Shown here piece by piece: positions 41,938 to 45,800 of a stretch of 45,800 nt of DNA. Both the position numbers and the translations under genes were made by a program. The stretch is from an uncultured Prevotella sp. (GTDB lineage: Bacteria; Bacteroidota; Bacteroidia; Bacteroidales; Bacteroidaceae): NCBI RefSeq assembly GCF_946407605.1, contig NZ_CAMJOS010000027.1:1-45800 (forward strand), in the 5' to 3' direction. The notes under the pieces are model-generated. The model was not told the origin of the DNA, searched no databases, and saw only the letters and a list, made by a program, of their open reading frames with translations. Numbering within the stretch: position 1 is the first letter of the stretch; every line of letters begins with the position of its first letter.

Positions 41938-43119
41938 ATGAGAAAATTTGCATTATTTATGGTAGCGGCATTTGCGCTAGGCGCCAGTGCCGCAGGAAGA
42001 GTGGATTTGAAGAACGGGCAGTATTATCGTCTTTTTGCTCCGTTGACGTTCTATCATTCGGTTGCTGGTAGTCAGCTGTCGATAGCCTCGGAAGACCCTG
42101 ATGAGGTGAGCGGTGCCATTGACCAGGCGCTGATGCACGTGTACTTGAACCGTCCGGACTTGGTACAGGTGACACAGAGCGAACAGGAAGAAGCAGGACC
42201 GCTGCGCATGGACATCATTGAACAGACGGTGGTACAGCAGGATGTGGAGATGGCAGAACAAAGTGTTCCCATGCCCGAGATTGCTGAAGACAAGCCTGTG
42301 GAGGTAGTCATAGAAAAACCTAATTTCTGGAAATATAAAGGCGACGGCTACTTGCAGTTTATGCAGAACTATGTGTCGGGCAACTGGTATAAAGGCGGTG
42401 AGAACAATTATGCCGCTGTGGCTAGCCTGACACTGGAGGCTAACTACGACAATAAGTCGAAATGGAAGTGGGAGAATAAGTTGGAGTTGAAACTCGGTTT
42501 CCAGACATCTCCCTCGGATACCGTCCATCGCTTTAAGACCAACGAAGACCTCATCCGTTATACGGGAAAGGTAGGACTGCAGGCTGCCAACAGATGGTAC
42601 TACACCTTGCAGCTGCTGGCTTATACGCAGTTTACACAAGGTCACAAAGCCAACAACGAAAACACCTTTTCAGACTTTATGTCGCCCTTCAACTTGAGTG
42701 TCGGTCTCGGTATGGATTATAAGGTGGAATGGCTCAACAAGAAGCTCACGGGTACCATCAACATGTCGCCCCTGGCTGTTAACTACCGCTATGTGGACCG
42801 TACCGCACTCGCAGCCAGCTTTGGTGTGGAGACAGATAAGCACACCCACTCGCTGACCGACTTCGGTTCGCAGCTAACGGCTTCGCTCACATGGGTCATG
42901 AATGATAATGTAACGTGGAAATCAAGAATATACGGATTTACCAGCTACAAACGTGCTGAGATAGAGTGGGAAAACACGTTCACGTTGAAGGTGTCGAAAT
43001 ACATTTCGGCAAACCTATTCCTGTTCCCACGTTTCGACGATTCCAACAACTGGGACGAGGAATTGGGATATTGGCAGTTTAAGGAATACTCGTCGCTGGG
43101 CTTCACCTACACGTTCTGA
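41938..43119 (+). CDS. DUF3078 outer-membrane beta-barrel protein
   Basis: A 393-residue protein with a signal peptide (MRKFALFMVAAFALGASAAG), an acidic linker, then a DUF3078 domain starting FWKYKGDGYLQFMQNYVSGNWYKGG and a run of alternating aromatic strands that ends SSLGFTYTF, a beta-barrel C-terminus with a final Phe. It is probably an outer-membrane protein of unknown role. The ATG at 41938 is chosen because the longer frame contains the antisense start of yidC and no signal sequence. It ends 13 bases inside the convergent gene at 43107. Confidence 0.87.
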   Translation: MRKFALFMVAAFALGASAAGRVDLKNGQYYRLFAPLTFYHSVAGSQLSIASEDPDEVSGAIDQALMHVYLNRPDLVQVTQSEQEEAGPLRMDIIEQTVVQQDVEMAEQSVPMPEIAEDKPVEVVIEKPNFWKYKGDGYLQFMQNYVSGNWYKGGENNYAAVASLTLEANYDNKSKWKWENKLELKLGFQTSPSDTVHRFKTNEDLIRYTGKVGLQAANRWYYTLQLLAYTQFTQGHKANNENTFSDFMSPFNLSVGLGMDYKVEWLNKKLTGTINMSPLAVNYRYVDRTALAASFGVETDKHTHSLTDFGSQLTASLTWVMNDNVTWKSRIYGFTSYKRAEIEWENTFTLKVSKYISANLFLFPRFDDSNNWDEELGYWQFKEYSSLGFTYTF

Positions 43120-44519
43120 ACATCGTGCTCGGTGGTGTCGGGAAGGCTCTGGAAATGGCGTTCTATGTCCTCCAGTTCTTTCTCGTAGACCTTGTCCAGA
43201 TGGCGACGGATAAACTCCTCACGTAAATTAATTAGGAAAGAACCGTCTTGAATGGCGCGGGTGGCTGTCACCATTAGTCCACCCACGTCAACACGTGTCC
43301 AGTCTTCAGTAATAGTGGTGAAGGTGAGGTTAGATGCTGCTGCCAGCATGTTTGATAACGAAAGAATCTTTCTGGTGCGGGCATCATAGAACTCGCGCGG
43401 ACCATCGGTCTCAGGGTTGTACATATAGCCATGGAGCAGACCGATGGCCATATTGATAATCAGGGGAATGGCGGCCTGCTGTCCGATAATGGTGATGTCG
43501 CGCATTGCGGCCAACTCGGAGAACTGTGCCTTGTAGAGGTCGCCTACCATCTCGGGAGAAAATGCCTGAGTAACAGGTGCTAGCAGGTCGGGGGCATCTT
43601 CTCCGTTGGACACTCGGTGACGGGCATACTGTGCATAGACGGCAGCCGGTAGGCGGAGCCAGTCTTTCTTCACACTTTTGAAGGCATCAGAGAAGACAGT
43701 GGTGGTGTTGACAGTCTCGCCACTCATCTCATCAATGGTCTTGAAGTTGCTACCTGTCTTGGTGCCGGTAATATTGTTAACGATGCCGAAAATCCAGTTC
43801 ATGGCATCGTTGTTGAAGGTCTTTTCTACGTCGCGGTCTTTATCCTGCAGAATATCCTCCCACGACTTCTCACCCTCGGGCACCTCCTCGGCATCCCATT
43901 CTGCCTCTTCCTGAAACTCGCGGTTGGCCTCGTCAATGACTGACAGCTGTCGCTCGTCAGGGTTGGCTTGTGTTTCAAGCATGGCAATGGCAGATGGAGA
44001 GAGGGCAGCGAGCACCTTTCCTGACTTGCCCAGATAGCCTGCAATCTTGGGCATCATCATCCAACGGGCAGTCTGAATGCTGGCGGCAATAGATAGAAAG
44101 GCGATGTCGCGCTTGCTGAGTCCAGTGAGTTTTGCAAACTGTTCGTTGATGCGCTTGGCATCGGCTTTCGCACCTGCTATCTCATCGATACTGAGCAGGT
44201 CTTCGATGGTGACATCAAGGATACTATCATCTTGGGCAGCACGCTCTTCGAGCGACTGCCAAGAAGGGATATCTTCTGTGGGAATCTGTTTCGTGGGTTT
44301 GTCGGAGACAGGATAATGGTGCTCTTTTGGCAACTCAACACCTTCGTCCTCAGCTAGTTGTTTGGCACGTTGTTTCATCTGCTCCAGCTGTTGTCCCATG
44401 CGGTCCAGCTGCTGGTGGTGACTATCGTTCTGTTTCTGCAGACGGGCAAGGTCGTCCTCTTGCATCTTCATCACGCTGAGGGTCTTTTTCTCGTCGTCGG
44501 TATATGTTGTCTCAGACAT
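43107..44519 (-). CDS. Unknown protein with coiled-coil N-terminus (470 aa)
   Basis: A 470-residue protein without a signal peptide. The first ~60 residues form a coiled coil (MKMQEDDLARLQKQ; LDRMGQQLEQMKQRAKQLAE). Then comes an acidic linker, a helical middle (ELTGLSKRDIAFLSIAASIQTARWMMMPKIAGYL), and a mildly hydrophobic segment near residue 355 (TIIGQQAAIPLIINMAIGLLHGYMYNP). The C-terminus is again charged and helical. No known family was recognised. It is the third gene of a three-gene operon and may be soluble or peripheral to the membrane. A role with the other two proteins is likely but undefined. Confidence 0.78.
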   Translation of the reverse strand: MSETTYTDDEKKTLSVMKMQEDDLARLQKQNDSHHQQLDRMGQQLEQMKQRAKQLAEDEGVELPKEHHYPVSDKPTKQIPTEDIPSWQSLEERAAQDDSILDVTIEDLLSIDEIAGAKADAKRINEQFAKLTGLSKRDIAFLSIAASIQTARWMMMPKIAGYLGKSGKVLAALSPSAIAMLETQANPDERQLSVIDEANREFQEEAEWDAEEVPEGEKSWEDILQDKDRDVEKTFNNDAMNWIFGIVNNITGTKTGSNFKTIDEMSGETVNTTTVFSDAFKSVKKDWLRLPAAVYAQYARHRVSNGEDAPDLLAPVTQAFSPEMVGDLYKAQFSELAAMRDITIIGQQAAIPLIINMAIGLLHGYMYNPETDGPREFYDARTRKILSLSNMLAAASNLTFTTITEDWTRVDVGGLMVTATRAIQDGSFLINLREEFIRRHLDKVYEKELEDIERHFQSLPDTTEHDVQNV

Positions 44520-44549
44520 AGGGCTTGTTATGGATTTTTAGTTACTTAG

Positions 44550-44945
44550 TTATTTCTTTTTCTTACTTTTCTCAATACGTCGAAGTGTTTCTTCGAGGAA
44601 GTCAACGGTTTCCTGAAGGTTCTTGCGCTGTGCCTCGTTCTCATTGCACTCCTGTTCCATCTTCTTGATAATGGCCTGCTGCTTGGCAATGATGTTGCGC
44701 TTCATCATCTCCATCTCCACACGCTGCCGCTCTTTATGCTTCATATAGACATAGAGGATTCGCCCGCCCAAAGTCAGAGGGTGGGCGAAGAAAAGCCAGT
44801 TCCAGGGGTCAGAGAAGAAACCCTTGATGCCCGATTTGTAACCGAGCTGTGTCTTGAGTACTTCGTTGACACTGTTCTTCGGATCTTTCAACATCGTATC
44901 GGCCACCTTGATGGCGGTACGATAATATGCTTTGATATCCTTCAT
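44550..44945 (-). CDS. Unknown small protein with C-terminal coiled coil (131 aa)
   Basis: A 131-residue protein. The N-terminal half has a hydrophobic amphipathic piece (SDPWNWLFFAHPLTLGGRILYVYM) and the C-terminal half a long highly charged coiled coil (IIAKQQAIIKKMEQECNENE; NLQETVDFLEETLRRIEKSK). It lies 30 bases before the 470-residue gene, which also has an N-terminal coiled coil, so the two may bind each other. No family recognised. Confidence 0.78.
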   Translation of the reverse strand: MKDIKAYYRTAIKVADTMLKDPKNSVNEVLKTQLGYKSGIKGFFSDPWNWLFFAHPLTLGGRILYVYMKHKERQRVEMEMMKRNIIAKQQAIIKKMEQECNENEAQRKNLQETVDFLEETLRRIEKSKKKK

Positions 44946-44981
44946 GTCAGTTGATTTAGGTTTTACGAGGGGTAGGGTACT

Positions 44982-45656
44982 TTAGGGTTCTGCTTCCTCC
45001 TGCTGTTCCTTCGTAGGAGTGATGGCTCTAAGTACGCTTACAACACTTTCATTTTCAATCCATGAGAAGCCGTCCATGCTAATGGCCGTACGGTATTTGC
45101 GGCGAATGTCCTCGTCTTTAGGCAGACGACGGGATATTTCACGTTCGTGGGCTTTGATGATCTCACCATTATAAGAAAAGTAGAAATGGGGGAATACGGG
45201 GAACTTATAGTCTTCCTCAGTATTAAGATCTACGCTCGAGGTACTGATCATGTCGCCAGAGAACGACGGAATGGCGTTGATGTTCACATTATTACGCAAC
45301 TGGGCGTTGTAGGCATCCATATCGAAGATGTCGATACGGTAAACGCAGTTGCCACCAACAGAATCGACAAGATAGGCCAACTGGTTGTTGATGTTCACAT
45401 AAGTACGGTCGTCAAACTCCACGGCGGCAATATTATCCATATTGGCTTCCATCGTGTATTCGTCTTTCAGATAGACCAAAGTGCTGTTCTTCAGGAACAC
45501 ATTGGTGAGCGACTGCTTGATCTTCTGACCGGTTTTCAACGTGATGGTAGATGGTTTGAACTGACGATAAAGGGTGAGTCGTGTGGTGCGCTGCTGGGCA
45601 AAAGAACCCAACGATATGGCGACCATCAATACGGCGATAATAATCTTCTTGCTCAT
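44982..45656 (-). CDS. Secreted unknown protein (224 aa)
   Basis: A 224-residue protein with a signal peptide (MSKKIIIAVLMVAISLGSFAQ) and a beta-rich body (LYRQFKPSTITLKTGQKIKQSLTNVFLKNSTLVYLKD). It may be periplasmic or on the outer membrane. It is the first gene of the minus-strand operon, 36 bases before the 131-residue gene, with three 11-bp repeats just upstream. No family was recognised. Confidence 0.78.
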   Translation of the reverse strand: MSKKIIIAVLMVAISLGSFAQQRTTRLTLYRQFKPSTITLKTGQKIKQSLTNVFLKNSTLVYLKDEYTMEANMDNIAAVEFDDRTYVNINNQLAYLVDSVGGNCVYRIDIFDMDAYNAQLRNNVNINAIPSFSGDMISTSSVDLNTEEDYKFPVFPHFYFSYNGEIIKAHEREISRRLPKDEDIRRKYRTAISMDGFSWIENESVVSVLRAITPTKEQQEEAEP

Positions 45657-45677
45657 AGTTTCAGTCTGGTATTCTTG

Positions 45678-45710
45678 ATTGATATTTAATTGATATTTAA
45701 TTGATATTTA
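45678..45710. repeat. Three tandem 11-bp repeats upstream of the unknown operon
   Basis: ATTGATATTTA occurs three times in a row without a mismatch, 22 bases before the start of the secreted-protein gene. Changes in copy number would alter its promoter spacing. Confidence 0.85.
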
Positions 45711-45742
45711 AAAAGCCCATCGATTCCATAATCAATGAGCCT
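45709..45742 (-). terminator. Terminator of tRNA-Asp
   Basis: AAAAGCCCATCGATT and AATCAATGAGCCTT (plus strand) pair with few mismatches around CCAT. On the minus strand the stem is followed by CTTTTTAAA. Confidence 0.7.
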
Positions 45743-45751
45743 TCGTTTTTG

Positions 45752-45800
45752 CGGTGCGTACGAGATTCGAACTCGTGACCTCCTGCGTGACAGGCAGGCA
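45752..45800 (-). tRNA. tRNA-Asp (anticodon GTC), 5' part outside the window
   Basis: On the minus strand the sequence holds CCTGCCTGTCACGCAGG (anticodon stem-loop, anticodon GTC), the variable loop, the T arm ACGAGTTCGAATCTCGT and ACGCACC with G as discriminator base. No CCA is encoded. The D arm and 5' acceptor strand lie past the window end. Confidence 0.88.

Overview
The window looks like a chromosomal segment from a Prevotella-like member of the Bacteroidales (Prevotellaceae). Many intergenic gaps carry the Bacteroidetes-type promoter (TTTG, a 19-20 base spacer, TAnnTTTG). Shine-Dalgarno sites are mostly absent. Families typical of this order are present (DUF3078, DUF4296, DUF3256, GH109, a long YidC, eukaryote-like IleRS). 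Most of it is well-kept housekeeping sequence of intermediate GC; the block at about 33.2-35.5 kb is visibly A+T-rich.

Region by region. 48-2173: a membrane zincin-like protein converges with a secreted GH109/Gfo-Idh-MocA protein. 2287-10026: the most interesting locus, a six-gene peptide-export operon. It begins with a 48-codon double-glycine precursor peptide at 2360-2506. The precursor is followed by an NHLM-type HlyD protein, a C39-peptidase ABC transporter, its partner ABC transporter, a lipoprotein periplasmic adaptor and a TolC-family outer-membrane channel. Together they would cut the precursor after Gly-Gly and carry a 25-residue peptide through both membranes. 10195-13384: nitrogen assimilation (amtB, a 46-aa membrane peptide gene, gdhA). 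13567-16410 (minus): pyrB, pyrI and a histidine-rich COG0523/CobW-type GTPase. 16546-24985 (plus): a long run of genes, ileS, a DksA-like protein without zinc cysteines, lspA, DUF4296, an overlapping small gene, a nucleoside permease, bifunctional nuclease, rsmE and DUF3256. 24976-28351 (minus): an envelope module of a sorting-domain-like peptide, an L,D-transpeptidase, an ECF sigma factor, a membrane protein and a CpxP/Spy-like protein. 28429-30891 (minus): mazG, a lipoprotein and rnz.

30921-31736 is a long gene-free stretch with an inverted-repeat element. It is followed by an esterase, a GlsB/YeaQ protein, an A+T-rich accessory block (agmatine-deiminase-like protein, an unknown protein, a Sel1-repeat fragment) and a tRNA-Ser gene. 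35964-37068 is a second ECF sigma factor with a membrane partner. 37212-41861 (minus) holds uxuA, a DUF1846 protein and yidC; 41938 starts a DUF3078 outer-membrane protein on the plus strand. 43107-45656 (minus) is a three-gene operon of unknown function, and the window ends inside a tRNA-Asp gene.

The window is also rich in short tandem repeats in gene spacers (amtB 3' end, pyrB-pyrI, rsmE-DUF3256, upstream of 45656) and in a long hexanucleotide repeat coding the His/Glu tract of the GTPase. All function calls are made by reading motifs and from family knowledge; no database search was run.
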